25,065 nt of DNA from Avichristensenella sp031549105 (lineage in GTDB: Bacteria; Bacillota; Clostridia; Christensenellales; Aristaeellaceae). Under the pieces are notes generated by a model. That model was given only the letters and a program-made list of their open reading frames with translations. It had not been told where the DNA came from and ran no database searches. Shown piece after piece: positions 8,000-16,881 of the stretch. Position 1 is the first letter of the stretch. Each line of letters opens with the position of its first letter. The DNA is taken from positions 1 to 25,065 of the forward strand of contig JAVBQK010000104.1 of NCBI GenBank assembly GCA_031549105.1, read 5' to 3'. The position numbers were made by a program, and so were the translations under genes.

Positions 8000-8692
8000 T
8001 TACTTTTTCACTTGCGGCGGCGGGGATAGAAAGATGAAGGAATCAAGCAACGACTCAAAGTCCCGCCACGCGCCAGCGAGCACCTGTGGATTCCGCTCTA
8101 CCGTCAGCGTGATGACAAAGCTGTGGCCATCCTTGTTGAACATGCACTGGTCAAAAAAAAGCTCGATGCCATCATCGGTAAGGTAAGACACCCGGATGCC
8201 GCCGACCGAGAAAATCGTCTCCCGGGAAAAGCGAACCAACTCGAAATTCCGGAACAGGGCATCAAACGCGTTCTCCGCATCCCTTTGGCTCATCGTCTTC
8301 AGCCGCTTATCGGGCTTTCCCATCGCCACGGAGACGCATGTGAGGAACTTATCGCCGCTTCCATCCCGGTCCACGAGCAGCACCGTGGTGCTCCCGTGCT
8401 GCTGTTCAGGCTCAAAGCCATCCGGAATGCGGAACGCAAACCCTGCCGGGTGCAAAAACCAACGGCCCACCTGTTTGCCGGTGTCCTCCGCCGAAGCGCT
8501 TTGGGCAAACGCCTCAAGCGCATCTCGGGCGGCGTTCGCATCCGTAGGGATTGCGGGAGAGGGCGCCGCCACCGCAGCCATTGGCATAAACAGCAGCAAC
8601 GCCATCAGCAGTGCGGTCAGGCGGTTAGCCGTTGCCCTCGCCCGCGAACACGTCAAAACCCGCCAAAAGTGCGTCATATGCTTCCAGGGCAT
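8000..8692 (-). CDS. Exported protein, PsbP/DcrB-like, paralogue of the preceding gene
   Basis: About 230 residues if started at ATG 8692, where GGAGGAGG lies 12 bases upstream inside the preceding gene. An ATG at 8677 or an internal start closer to the hydrophobic segment LTALLMALLLFMPMAAVAA is also possible. The signal peptide is clear. The mature core has 'LHPAGFAFRIPDGFE' and later 'MFNKDGHSFVITLTVE'. The upstream protein has the matching 'THPLGFSFPVPEGW' and 'FFNKDDLAFIITLTTL'. This pattern (folded around an aromatic 'GFSFxxPxGW' strand, ending in a helix) resembles the PsbP/Mog1/DcrB fold, which is inference from look only. The 68-base overlap with the upstream gene suggests translational coupling. 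Confidence 0.78.
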   Translation of the reverse strand: MPWKHMTHFWRVLTCSRARATANRLTALLMALLLFMPMAAVAAPSPAIPTDANAARDALEAFAQSASAEDTGKQVGRWFLHPAGFAFRIPDGFEPEQQHGSTTVLLVDRDGSGDKFLTCVSVAMGKPDKRLKTMSQRDAENAFDALFRNFELVRFSRETIFSVGGIRVSYLTDDGIELFFDQCMFNKDGHSFVITLTVERNPQVLAGAWRDFESLLDSFIFLSPPPQVKK

Positions 8693-9329
8693 CGTCGTGA
8701 GCAGCCTCCTCCGCCAAGGTAGTCAGGGTGATGATGAACGCGAGGTCATCCTTATTAAAGAACAGCTGGTACTGCATCAGCAGCGCGTTCTCGTCTTCAC
8801 CGTGCATCAGCACAAACTCGTGCGCGGGTACGTCCAGAAAGGTAAAGCTATCCAGCGCGAGAAAGTAATAGTTGGGCAGCGTTTCCGACAATAGCGCGTC
8901 CAAATCCTCCTGGACGAAATTGTCAAAGTCGGTGCGCGCCTCGCCCAGTACGATAACGCCGATCGTCGGCGCGAAGCCCTGCGCGTCAAGCGGCCCTGTC
9001 AAAAGAGCCGCCATGCCCAGCTGCTCAGGCAACTGGCTCCAGCCCTCTGGCACGGGGAATGAGAAGCCCAGCGGGTGCGTGAAGACGCCGTCTTCCATAC
9101 TGCCGCCCGCCGCGCCGGATGCGTCGCCCAAGAACTGGTCGAGCATCGCCCCAAGCTCGTCTTCGGTAACGGTTTCGCCTATTTCGGCAAGCACCGCTTG
9201 CAGCGTCTGAATGCTCTGCTCCGTTGCGCCAAGGCCGGTCAGCAGATCGGTTATGCTCTCCGCCAGCACGGGCGAGGTGAGTAGCATCAAAGAAAGTGCC
9301 AGCGCGATCCAAAACGAGAATTTTTTCAT
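8625..9329 (-). CDS. Exported protein, PsbP/DcrB-like, first gene of the exported-protein operon
   Basis: Started at ATG 9329, directly after the near-perfect ribosome binding site AAGGAGGT, it encodes 234 residues. The signal peptide MKKFSFWIALALSLMLLTSP is typical, with cleavage around VLA. A helical, acidic segment (residues 25-75, 'TEDELGAMLDQFLGDA') is followed by a domain beginning 'THPLGFSFPVPEGW' and containing 'FFNKDDLAFIITLTTL'. This domain is shared with the next gene, so the two are probably tandem duplicates. Function is unknown; PsbP/DcrB-like domains are often secreted small-ligand or stress-related proteins. A promoter with extended -10 lies 30 bases upstream. It diverges from the giant repeat protein. 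Confidence 0.82.
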   Translation of the reverse strand: MKKFSFWIALALSLMLLTSPVLAESITDLLTGLGATEQSIQTLQAVLAEIGETVTEDELGAMLDQFLGDASGAAGGSMEDGVFTHPLGFSFPVPEGWSQLPEQLGMAALLTGPLDAQGFAPTIGVIVLGEARTDFDNFVQEDLDALLSETLPNYYFLALDSFTFLDVPAHEFVLMHGEDENALLMQYQLFFNKDDLAFIITLTTLAEEAAHDDALEAYDALLAGFDVFAGEGNG

Positions 9330-9361
9330 GATACCTCCTTCGTAGCGCATGGTCATAGCCC

Positions 9362-9367
9362 AGTATA
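9362..9367 (-). promoter_or_regulatory. Extended -10 promoter of the exported-protein operon
   Basis: On the minus strand TGC-TATACT forms an extended -10 element 33 bases before the ATG at 9329. No good -35 hexamer is seen at the usual distance, which is normal for extended -10 promoters. The same TGCTATACT string occurs in the promoter at 3135. Confidence 0.5.
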
Positions 9368-9404
9368 GCACAAAATGCCTGGGACACGCTATATAGACGT
9401 AGAA

Positions 9405-9433
9405 TTGACATTTTTAGTTGCATGCGATACGAT
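9405..9433 (+). promoter_or_regulatory. Promoter of the giant repeat protein
   Basis: A perfect -35 TTGACA (9405-9410) is followed after exactly 17 bases by TACGAT (9428-9433, four of six matches). Transcription should begin near 9440. The leader is about 20 bases and holds the GGAGG site at 9451-9455. This promoter is back to back with that of the exported-protein operon. Confidence 0.65.
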
Positions 9434-9460
9434 ATCCTGAACGGGTATCAGGAGGTTTCC

Positions 9461-12400
9461 ATGCGGCTGCGCGCGTTTATTATCCTGTTGGCGCTGGCTC
9501 TGCTGCCGGTCTTTTCGGCCAATTCGGAGGCTGTCGTCTTTGGCGATACGGCCTATGTATATTCCGGGGCGTACGCCGCTGAGCCAAACCTCTCTGTTTC
9601 TGTGCAGTATGAGGCCCTGGACGCTGAGAGCCTGTCCGTGGTGCCGGTTGCGGCGCTGGACGGCGCGGTATTCGGCATCTACGCCAAAGGGCCGGATGGC
9701 TTTGTGCCCTTTCCCGATCCCAGCGATCCATCCAAGCCTCTGCGGCTGTCGCCGGGGACGAAGCCCGCGCAGGCTGTGTTGCCTGTGTCCGTGGACCTGT
9801 ACATCCGGCAGGATGCGGCCCCGGGTGGTTTCCTGGTTGACCAGGAGGCGGCGGAGTATCGCCTGATCCGGCTGCCGGAGACGCTCACATTTGTCAATCG
9901 CAAAGCTGGAGAGACCGGCGTGCGCGTTCAGTTGACAGATACCAATGGCACGCCGATGGCGGGTATTGCCCTGACGCTGGAGGGGGCGGGCAAGCGCTAC
10001 ACCCTGCGCACGGACGAGCAGGGCATTGCGCTGGCATACGGGGTGGCACCCGGCGCGTATACGCTGCACCAGGACCCCGGCGAGGGATACACGGCCCAGG
10101 CTGAAACCGCCATTATCATATCCGAACACGAACTGCTGACAGTCGAAATACAAAACAGCCGGGACGGCGCGATTGCGCTGCGTTCGCTCGGCATCGCCGT
10201 GAACCGCAATGGGGATACGCTGCTGACGCCGTTGGCGCGCGCGTTCAGGGTCTATACCGCGGCCGGCGAATACCTTGGCGAGCTACAGGCCGGGGAACCG
10301 CTGGCCGTACCCGCCTCTGCGGATGGCGTGGCGTATACCGTACGCCCCGAGGGTAGTTCCACGGATGGGTTCTCGCAGGATACCGACTACACGGTGCTGG
10401 TATACCCGGGCATGACCGCCGAGTGCCAGACGCTGGCGCGCAGCGAGATGGGCTTCTTTGATTTCGTGCATATATCGGCTGCTGACGGCGCACCGGTGGC
10501 GGGTGGGCGTTTTGAGGTGCTGGACGCGCAGGGTGAGCTGGCATTATCCTTCGAGGCTGGTGAGGATGGCCGATACGCGTCCCAAAACCCGTTGCCTGCC
10601 GGGCAGTATACGCTGCGCATGGCCCGCGCCGCCGAGGGACACCAGTACACGGGTGCGGTGGCGGAGATGATTATCGCGCCGTATCTGAACGAAGGGCGGC
10701 CCGTGGCGCAGGCGAGCATCGCGAGCGAGCCCGTACCGGCGGAGCTCCTCTCGCCGGTGGTTACGATGGAGACGCAGACGCTGCCTAGCCTATATGAGGC
10801 GGATGCGCGGATAACGCTTGCGCCGGTGTTCCTCGGTGGTGAGGCGTTGCCCGTACAGGATGTCGCACTCACGCTGAACCCGATTGAACTAACTGGCGCG
10901 CGGATGGACGGGGATTTACTGACGATCGCACAACGCTTCCGGCTTGATGGCGCGGAAGCGCCGGATACCCTGCGCGTGACAGGCATAATCTCCTATACGT
11001 TCAGCTATGCCGTCGCTCCGGAGGAGATGTGTGGGGTGTGCGTGGAAGCGCCGTTTGAGGTGGTCGCGGCAACCTTTGTACCGCCTGCGGAATCGCTCCA
11101 ATACGCCATGTCCGGCCATGTGCGGGATGAACGCGGGGAGCCGATGCCCGGCCTTTCTGTCACGGTGGAAAGCCAGTCCGGTGTAATCCTGGACGAAGTG
11201 AAGACCGACCCTTACGGCGCGTATGCCTTTGAGCGCCTGGTAGGCGGCGCGCAGGTAGTTGTGCACGCGCCGCAAGGGTATGGCGCGCGCATGGATGGAA
11301 CCGACGCAGTGGTGCTGCCGCTGCGCACGGTATCGGGCCGAGTGGAGGTATACGGCCTGACGGACGCATCTGTGACGCTGACGCTAGCCGATTTGCCGGT
11401 GCAGGTGCTGCGCGGCGAAGGCGAATTCTCGTTCACCGGCGCGCTGCGGCCTGACGACCGGCTGGAGGCTGTGCCCGGCGAGGGTGTGCTGATGCGCATG
11501 GAGGCGGATAAGAGCGGCGAAACATTGGTGCGACTATACGCGCCAGCAGTGGTTTCCGGCGTGGCGCTGGACCCGGATGCGGTACCAGTTGCCGGGGCCG
11601 GGGTGACCCTGGTGGGGGATGGGCAGATTATTACCGCGCGCACCGGCGCGGATGGCAGCTACCGCATAGAGGAGCTTTTCCCAGGCGAGTATGAGGTCTC
11701 CTTTGAAGCGCCCAGCGGGTATCTGCTGCTGGACACACAGCCCCGCGCGTTCACACTGGAGGCGGGGGAAGAGGCCGCGGAAGATATCCGCATGATGCGC
11801 CCGGCTTCCATTGAAGGCACGATGACCGAGGAAGGAAAGCCGCTGGCGGGCGTAACGGTGACGCTGCACCCGACAAGGCAGACGGCGGTGACGGATGCGG
11901 AGGGGCACTTCCTTTTCGGGGACCTGCTTACGGGAACGTACACAGTTGAGCCTGCGCTTGCGCAGGGCGCGCTGGTACTGGAAGGCCCGGGTGGGATTGC
12001 GCTGACACAGTCGGGCGAGCGTGCGTCCGTGGCGTTTTCGGTGGTTAGGCCGGTGAACTTGTCCGGCCGGGTGTGGCGGGATGCGAACGACGACGGACTC
12101 TATACGCCGGACGAACCGGGGTTTGCGGGCGCGCATGTCACGCTGCTATCGGAAGCGAACGACGCGCTCCAGACGATTGAGACGGCTTCCGATGGCCGCT
12201 TCGCGTTTGAAGGGCTGCTGCCTGGAACCTATCGGATCGGCGTTTCCTTGCCGGAGGGTATGATGTTCTCTCGCGAGGCGGCAGGCGCACAGCGGCTGAT
12301 TACTGGGGTCGAAGGCCGAGAGGGCGTCAGCGCGCCGTTCGTGCTGGCATCCGGTGAGTCGGCCACGGGGCTGCTGTGCGGTGCGGCAGTATCCGGTGTG

Positions 12401-14926
12401 GTGCGCGGCCAGGTCTATCTGGATGTGAACGCATCCGGAACGCGCGATGCGAGCGAAACGGCGCTGGAAGGCGTGCTCGTGGAGTTGCTACAGGGCGGGC
12501 GGACGCTGCGCGAGGCGCGCACGGACGCAAACGGCGTGTATACAATGGCGGACCTGCGCGCTGGGGATTACACGCTGCGCGCAACGCTGCCGGAGGGGTA
12601 CCTGTTTACATTACCTCTGGTGGATAACCATATAGCGACGCAGGAAATCACCAAGCGCGGCTGGCGGAGCGAGCAAACCGTCGACTTTGGCGCGCAGCGC
12701 ACGGGGGCTGTGCAGGCATTCGTATGGTTGGATGAGGATGCGCGCGGCACGTATTGGAGCCAGCAGGGGTTATCGGGCGTTTCGGTAACGCTGCTCAAAG
12801 TAAGCGGCAGCAGCGAACGTGCAGTGGGGCAGACGGTGACCGACGCGGATGGTGAGGTGCACTTCGATGGCCTCCGCCCGGGCGCATATAGGCTCCAGTA
12901 CGGCATGCCAAGCGGAAGCTGGGGTTTCACCACCGGTGTGGCGGAGAGCGCATCTGGCACCAGCGAGCGTTTCAGTGTGGAGGCGGATAAGACCGCAGCG
13001 CACGCAGCGGGGCTGACGCGTCTGGGCGAGATTTCCGGCATCGTCTTTGCGGATGCCGATTATGACGGGCTGCGCGGCGCGCAGGAGACGGGCATCGCGG
13101 CGAAGGTTACGCTGCTGGATCGTGCAGGCGTGGCGGTCGCTTCCGTGCAGACTGGCGCAGATGGCGCGTACCGCTTTGCCGGGCTGACTGCCGGGCAGTA
13201 CGCCATCCGGTTTGAACTGCCGGAGGGCTATCAGTTCACCCAAAACCGCGCGGACGCACCGTCCTACAACAGCGACGTGCCGGAGACGAAAGGAACTGTC
13301 GCGGCGACTGGCACGCTCTACCTGCCGATGGGGGAGACGCTGCTGGTGGATGCGGGCGGATATCAGGCGGCGTATGTTTCGGGCGTCGTCTGGCAGGATG
13401 TGCGCAATGATGCGGTGTACACGCCGTCCAGTCTGCCGATCGCGAATATCCCGGTGGCATTGCTGCACGGCGGCGAGATATACATGCAGGGTGTTACGGA
13501 TGGACAGGGAAGCTTTGCATTCGGCGGACTGCCACCGGGACAGTATGCGGTTGAGGTTACGCTGCCGGACGGCCTCAGGGTGGTGAGTGGCGGTGCATTG
13601 TCGTTCTCGCTTGCGATGGGTGAGCGGAGGACGGATGTGAATACCGGCGCGGTGTATCTCGGCGCAGCGCGCGGGCGTGTACTGGATGGGCAGACGGGCA
13701 AGGGCATCGGTGGCATTGCGGTGACATTGATGCGCAGCGGAGAAGCGCTAGGCGAAACACAGACGGATGCGAGCGGCGTCTATCATTTTGATGGCCTGAT
13801 GCCGGGCACCGTGGAGGTTCTGACGGAGTTGCCGGCGGGCCGGGTGCGCGCAGTGGAAGACGTGGATACGCTGGAAGTGGTCGTCCCTCAGCGCAAAACC
13901 GAGCAGATCGAGGATATCCGCTTGTTGCCCGAGGCGATCCTGGAAGGTACGCTATGGCTGGATGCCGATGCGGACGGCGTATGGGGACAGGATGAAGAGC
14001 CGCTGAACGGCGTAACGGTATGGCTCGCGCGGGAAGGTTATGGCACGCCGCTGGAGCAAAAGACAGTCGAGGATGGACAGTTCCGGTTTGATGGGCTGAC
14101 ACCGGGCGTGTACAGCGTGCGCGCTGTGCTGCCGGATGGCGTCTATCTGTGGGATGAAGCCGCAGGAAAGTTGATCACGCTTGACATGGGCGAAACGGCT
14201 ACCGTAGCGCTGCCTGTGTATACCGGCGCGACGGTGCGGGGTACGGTGTACGAGGACCTGAACAACGATGGCGCGCGCGACGATGGAGAGCCGGGCCTCG
14301 CTGGGGTCTCAGTGGTAGCACTGGATGGGCAGGGGCGCCTCGTCGCAGAAACAGAGACGGATGCAAGCGGCGCCTATCACTTCAGCGCACTGCCGCCCAC
14401 GGTGCAGACGGTGCGCATCACGCCGCCTGAGGGGTGTTTGCTGGGACTTGCCGCGCCGCAGGAGCCGTTGCCGCTGTCGATGGGGGATACGCTGACCGAC
14501 ATCGATGCGGCGATGGTACGCGCCGCCCGTGTGGGAGACCTTGTTTGGCTGGATATGAACGGCAACGGGTTGCAGGATACCGGCGAGCCGGGCATCCCTG
14601 GCATTACGGTTACGCTCTGGCGCATTGAACGGGGCGTTAGGCCCCAGGCAGTCGCAGAGACGCAGACCGATGCCAACGGTCGCTACCGCTTCGACGCGGT
14701 GTTGCCGGGCCTGTATCAGGTTTCCGTTGACATTGGAGACCTATATGTGCTGACAAAGATGGTGACGGGCCTGGACCAGATATCCAGCAAGCTGCAAGCA
14801 GGAACGGGGCCGCAGGCGATGACCGTGCCGTTTACCGTGCATTCCGGCGAGCGGCTGCTGATAATCGACGCGGGCCTGCTAACGCCGGATATGGCGGAGG
14901 AAATGCGGATTTCCACAGGGGACTGA
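9461..14926 (+). CDS. Giant exported multi-repeat Cna-B/SdrD-like protein
   Basis: 1821 residues, started at ATG 9461, five bases after GGAGG; an upstream in-frame ATG (9422) lies before the transcription start. A signal peptide (MRLRAFIILLALALLPVFSA) is followed by two SpaA/prealbumin-like domains (about 150-215 and 330-410). About twelve Cna-B/SdrD-type beta-sandwich repeats then begin near residues 550, 698, 784, 867, 981, 1084, 1191, 1306, 1403, 1494, 1592 and 1690. Most contain a 'TDAxGxYxFxGLxPGxY' core; several start with acidic loops such as 'DANDDGLYTPDEPG' and 'DMNGNGLQDTGEPG', typical of Ca-binding SdrD B domains. Such repeats make stalks of Gram-positive adhesins. No LPxTG, transmembrane tail, S-layer or choline-binding module is visible, so anchoring is unexplained. 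Ligand unknown. Confidence 0.9.
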   Translation: MRLRAFIILLALALLPVFSANSEAVVFGDTAYVYSGAYAAEPNLSVSVQYEALDAESLSVVPVAALDGAVFGIYAKGPDGFVPFPDPSDPSKPLRLSPGTKPAQAVLPVSVDLYIRQDAAPGGFLVDQEAAEYRLIRLPETLTFVNRKAGETGVRVQLTDTNGTPMAGIALTLEGAGKRYTLRTDEQGIALAYGVAPGAYTLHQDPGEGYTAQAETAIIISEHELLTVEIQNSRDGAIALRSLGIAVNRNGDTLLTPLARAFRVYTAAGEYLGELQAGEPLAVPASADGVAYTVRPEGSSTDGFSQDTDYTVLVYPGMTAECQTLARSEMGFFDFVHISAADGAPVAGGRFEVLDAQGELALSFEAGEDGRYASQNPLPAGQYTLRMARAAEGHQYTGAVAEMIIAPYLNEGRPVAQASIASEPVPAELLSPVVTMETQTLPSLYEADARITLAPVFLGGEALPVQDVALTLNPIELTGARMDGDLLTIAQRFRLDGAEAPDTLRVTGIISYTFSYAVAPEEMCGVCVEAPFEVVAATFVPPAESLQYAMSGHVRDERGEPMPGLSVTVESQSGVILDEVKTDPYGAYAFERLVGGAQVVVHAPQGYGARMDGTDAVVLPLRTVSGRVEVYGLTDASVTLTLADLPVQVLRGEGEFSFTGALRPDDRLEAVPGEGVLMRMEADKSGETLVRLYAPAVVSGVALDPDAVPVAGAGVTLVGDGQIITARTGADGSYRIEELFPGEYEVSFEAPSGYLLLDTQPRAFTLEAGEEAAEDIRMMRPASIEGTMTEEGKPLAGVTVTLHPTRQTAVTDAEGHFLFGDLLTGTYTVEPALAQGALVLEGPGGIALTQSGERASVAFSVVRPVNLSGRVWRDANDDGLYTPDEPGFAGAHVTLLSEANDALQTIETASDGRFAFEGLLPGTYRIGVSLPEGMMFSREAAGAQRLITGVEGREGVSAPFVLASGESATGLLCGAAVSGVVRGQVYLDVNASGTRDASETALEGVLVELLQGGRTLREARTDANGVYTMADLRAGDYTLRATLPEGYLFTLPLVDNHIATQEITKRGWRSEQTVDFGAQRTGAVQAFVWLDEDARGTYWSQQGLSGVSVTLLKVSGSSERAVGQTVTDADGEVHFDGLRPGAYRLQYGMPSGSWGFTTGVAESASGTSERFSVEADKTAAHAAGLTRLGEISGIVFADADYDGLRGAQETGIAAKVTLLDRAGVAVASVQTGADGAYRFAGLTAGQYAIRFELPEGYQFTQNRADAPSYNSDVPETKGTVAATGTLYLPMGETLLVDAGGYQAAYVSGVVWQDVRNDAVYTPSSLPIANIPVALLHGGEIYMQGVTDGQGSFAFGGLPPGQYAVEVTLPDGLRVVSGGALSFSLAMGERRTDVNTGAVYLGAARGRVLDGQTGKGIGGIAVTLMRSGEALGETQTDASGVYHFDGLMPGTVEVLTELPAGRVRAVEDVDTLEVVVPQRKTEQIEDIRLLPEAILEGTLWLDADADGVWGQDEEPLNGVTVWLAREGYGTPLEQKTVEDGQFRFDGLTPGVYSVRAVLPDGVYLWDEAAGKLITLDMGETATVALPVYTGATVRGTVYEDLNNDGARDDGEPGLAGVSVVALDGQGRLVAETETDASGAYHFSALPPTVQTVRITPPEGCLLGLAAPQEPLPLSMGDTLTDIDAAMVRAARVGDLVWLDMNGNGLQDTGEPGIPGITVTLWRIERGVRPQAVAETQTDANGRYRFDAVLPGLYQVSVDIGDLYVLTKMVTGLDQISSKLQAGTGPQAMTVPFTVHSGERLLIIDAGLLTPDMAEEMRISTGD

Positions 14927-14942
14927 GCACCCAGCGGTACGG

Positions 14943-15809
14943 TTACTCGTTTACGAGCGTATTCAGCACGAGCTTGCCCCACGTGGCAAGCTCGGAACCC
15001 TTCTCGTTCCAATCATAGGTGATCAGTGCCTTCCATAGCGCCCAGCCCCGCGCGCGCCGGGTCGCGTCCTCGCCAAGGTCCATCAGCGACAGGAAAAGTG
15101 CGCGGCTTTTCGCGTCAAAGAAGTTCCACGCCATCACCAGATCGCAGGATGGATCGCCCACCCCCATCGTGCCAAAGTCAATAACGCCGCACAGCCGTCC
15201 ATCCTGCACCAACAGGTTGCCGGTGGCGACATCGCCGTGCACCCAGCGCGGCGGACCATCATAGCGCGACGAAAGCGCCGCCTCCCACATTTCGGTGAGT
15301 GCGTGGGGGTCGTACAGCCCGGAAACACGCTCAATCGTTGTCCGTGCCTCATCATCATAGACGCTCAGATCACCACCCCGGTGGAAGTTCTGCTTCCCCG
15401 CGGGCACGCCGCCTGTAGCGTCAATCGCTTCCAGTTCCCGCAGAAAGCCTGCTAGGTCCCTGGCCAGCGCCTCCATGTCCCGCACGTTTTCCCGTGTCAG
15501 CGTTTCTCCGTCGATCCAGCGATTGACTGACCAGGGCAATGGGTAGCGCTCCGTAGGACTGCCCAGCGCCAGCGGCACGGGGATTGGCAGTGAAAGCCTC
15601 GGCTGGAAGACGGGCAGCCAGCGGGCTTCCTTTTCCACTGCGGAGGCGTAGGCAGGCCCGCTCGGCAGGCGCACGGTCATATCCGATCCCAAGTGGAATG
15701 TGCGGTTGTCATGGCCGCTCTTTGCGACGGGATAGATGTCCAGGTCCGCCCACTGGGGGAATTGTTCGTTGATCAGCTCCCGTACGAGCGCCGCCGTAAT
15801 GTCAAGCAT
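14943..15809 (-). CDS. Aminoglycoside phosphotransferase (APH) family kinase
   Basis: A 288-residue soluble protein, started at ATG 15809 with AAGGG nine bases upstream; a TTG six codons further up is less likely. It has the APH hallmarks: 'WVHGDVATGNLLV' (catalytic HGDxxxxN, near residue 190) and 'GVIDFGTMGVGDPSCDL' (metal-binding Asp). The N-lobe resembles the common APH/choline-kinase-like proteins ('VRLPSG...EKEARWLP'). Members phosphorylate aminoglycosides, macrolides or other hydroxylated metabolites; the substrate cannot be read from sequence. It overlaps the end of the histidine kinase by eight bases, so it is translationally coupled to the two-component system. This suggests that the kinase signal induces it. 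Confidence 0.88.
   Translation of the reverse strand: MLDITAALVRELINEQFPQWADLDIYPVAKSGHDNRTFHLGSDMTVRLPSGPAYASAVEKEARWLPVFQPRLSLPIPVPLALGSPTERYPLPWSVNRWIDGETLTRENVRDMEALARDLAGFLRELEAIDATGGVPAGKQNFHRGGDLSVYDDEARTTIERVSGLYDPHALTEMWEAALSSRYDGPPRWVHGDVATGNLLVQDGRLCGVIDFGTMGVGDPSCDLVMAWNFFDAKSRALFLSLMDLGEDATRRARGWALWKALITYDWNEKGSELATWGKLVLNTLVNE
14946..14994. terminator. Two tandem inverted repeats at the convergent junction
   Basis: Just past the stop of the giant gene are CTCGT-TT-ACGAG (14947-14958 or nearby) and a perfect 10-bp stem CGAGCTTGCC / GGCAAGCTCG (14969-14978 and 14985-14994, six-base loop). Both fall within the last codons of the phosphotransferase gene. There is no T-tract on either side, so this is at best a non-canonical terminator or transcript-end protector for the giant gene. 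Confidence 0.3.
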
Positions 15810-16881
15810 GCTTCGTATCCCTTTCAACCTTGATCTTTACCATAAACGTCGTGCCCCGGCTGGGGATGCTTTCCACGTGGATTTCCCCGCCGAGCAGGTC
15901 GACCACCTTGCGAGCGAGCGAGAGACCCAGGCCGTTTCCTTCCTGCGCGCGCGAGGTGTCGCCCTGGTAGAACTTATCGAAGACGTGCCGCACGGTCGCA
16001 TCGTCCATGCCGCAGCCGGTGTCCATCACGGACACTACCGCATGCTCCCCTTCGGTAGCAAGCGTCAGCGCGATATCGCCGCCAAGCTCAGTGAACTTGA
16101 TCGCGTTGGAAAGAAGGTTGTTCCAGACAAGCTCCAGCATGCTCTCGTCGCAGCGGACCATCACGCCATCCTCAATGTCTGCGGTGAAGGAAAGCTCCTT
16201 CTTTTCCCATAGATCTTCCATCGCCAGTGCACAGCAGCGCAGTTGCTCGCTCAGGTCGTATGGCGCGGACGCCTGCATGATCTCCTGGTTCTCCAGCCGG
16301 TTTAGCCTGAGAATATTGGTTACCAGTGCAGATAGCCTCTGCGAGGCATCGATAATCGTTCTGGTGTATTCGCCGCGCTCCGCAGCATCCAGCCCTTCCT
16401 GCTGCAGCGCGGTGGCATAGCTCTGGATGATGGCAATCGGCGTCTTGATCTCGTGCGATACATTGGCGATAAAGTCGTTCTTCATTGTCTCGATGCTGCT
16501 CAGTTCCTCCGCCATGGTGTTGAAGTCCTCGAAAAGCACTTCCATATGGTCCTTGCGGCCGTCCTTTCGCATCGGCGGGATGCGGACGGAAAAGTCCCCC
16601 TGGGCAATGCGTTTGGCCGCGTCGCCCAGCCGCCGGGTCGGCATGTTGAGCACGGAGACCCGCAGCGCCGTGGTGATGGCGCTAAGGACCACGGAGAAAA
16701 AGACCATGTACGATACCGTTTCGATGCGCAGCATGTTTGCAACGGTCGGCTCTATTTCGTAGATGGTCATAAAAATAAGCAGGTATCCGCCGTTGACGGC
16801 GATCATGATCAGAAACAGCGCGATGAAATCCCGCACCCAGGTGCCGCGCAGGTTAATTCGCTCATCCCGCGGCAGCTTCAT
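15802..16881 (-). CDS. Sensor histidine kinase with very short extracytoplasmic loop
   Basis: A 359-residue kinase. Two transmembrane helices lie near residues 18-40 and 56-78 with only about 15 residues between them, so there is hardly any external sensor domain. A HAMP-like segment ('MPTRRLGDAAKRIAQGDF', 80-100) precedes the HisKA box 'NVSHEIKTPI' with phospho-acceptor His143. The catalytic domain has the N box 'NNLLSNAIKF', G1 'DTGCGM', F box 'FDKFYQGD' and G2 'GNGLGLSLA'. The short loop matches intramembrane-sensing kinases, which often respond to envelope damage or antimicrobial peptides. Its ATG overlaps the response regulator stop by four bases (ATGA), so both are translated together. 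Confidence 0.95.
   Translation of the reverse strand: MKLPRDERINLRGTWVRDFIALFLIMIAVNGGYLLIFMTIYEIEPTVANMLRIETVSYMVFFSVVLSAITTALRVSVLNMPTRRLGDAAKRIAQGDFSVRIPPMRKDGRKDHMEVLFEDFNTMAEELSSIETMKNDFIANVSHEIKTPIAIIQSYATALQQEGLDAAERGEYTRTIIDASQRLSALVTNILRLNRLENQEIMQASAPYDLSEQLRCCALAMEDLWEKKELSFTADIEDGVMVRCDESMLELVWNNLLSNAIKFTELGGDIALTLATEGEHAVVSVMDTGCGMDDATVRHVFDKFYQGDTSRAQEGNGLGLSLARKVVDLLGGEIHVESIPSRGTTFMVKIKVERDTKHA

Noticed and set aside
14800..14926. LPxTG sorting signal or C-terminal membrane anchor of the giant protein
   Set aside because: The last 45 residues contain no LPxTG-like motif, no hydrophobic stretch of membrane length and no basic tail.
14943..15809. Definite aminoglycoside resistance gene
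   Set aside because: The APH fold is clear, but family members also act on choline, homoserine and other metabolites; nothing in the sequence fixes the substrate.
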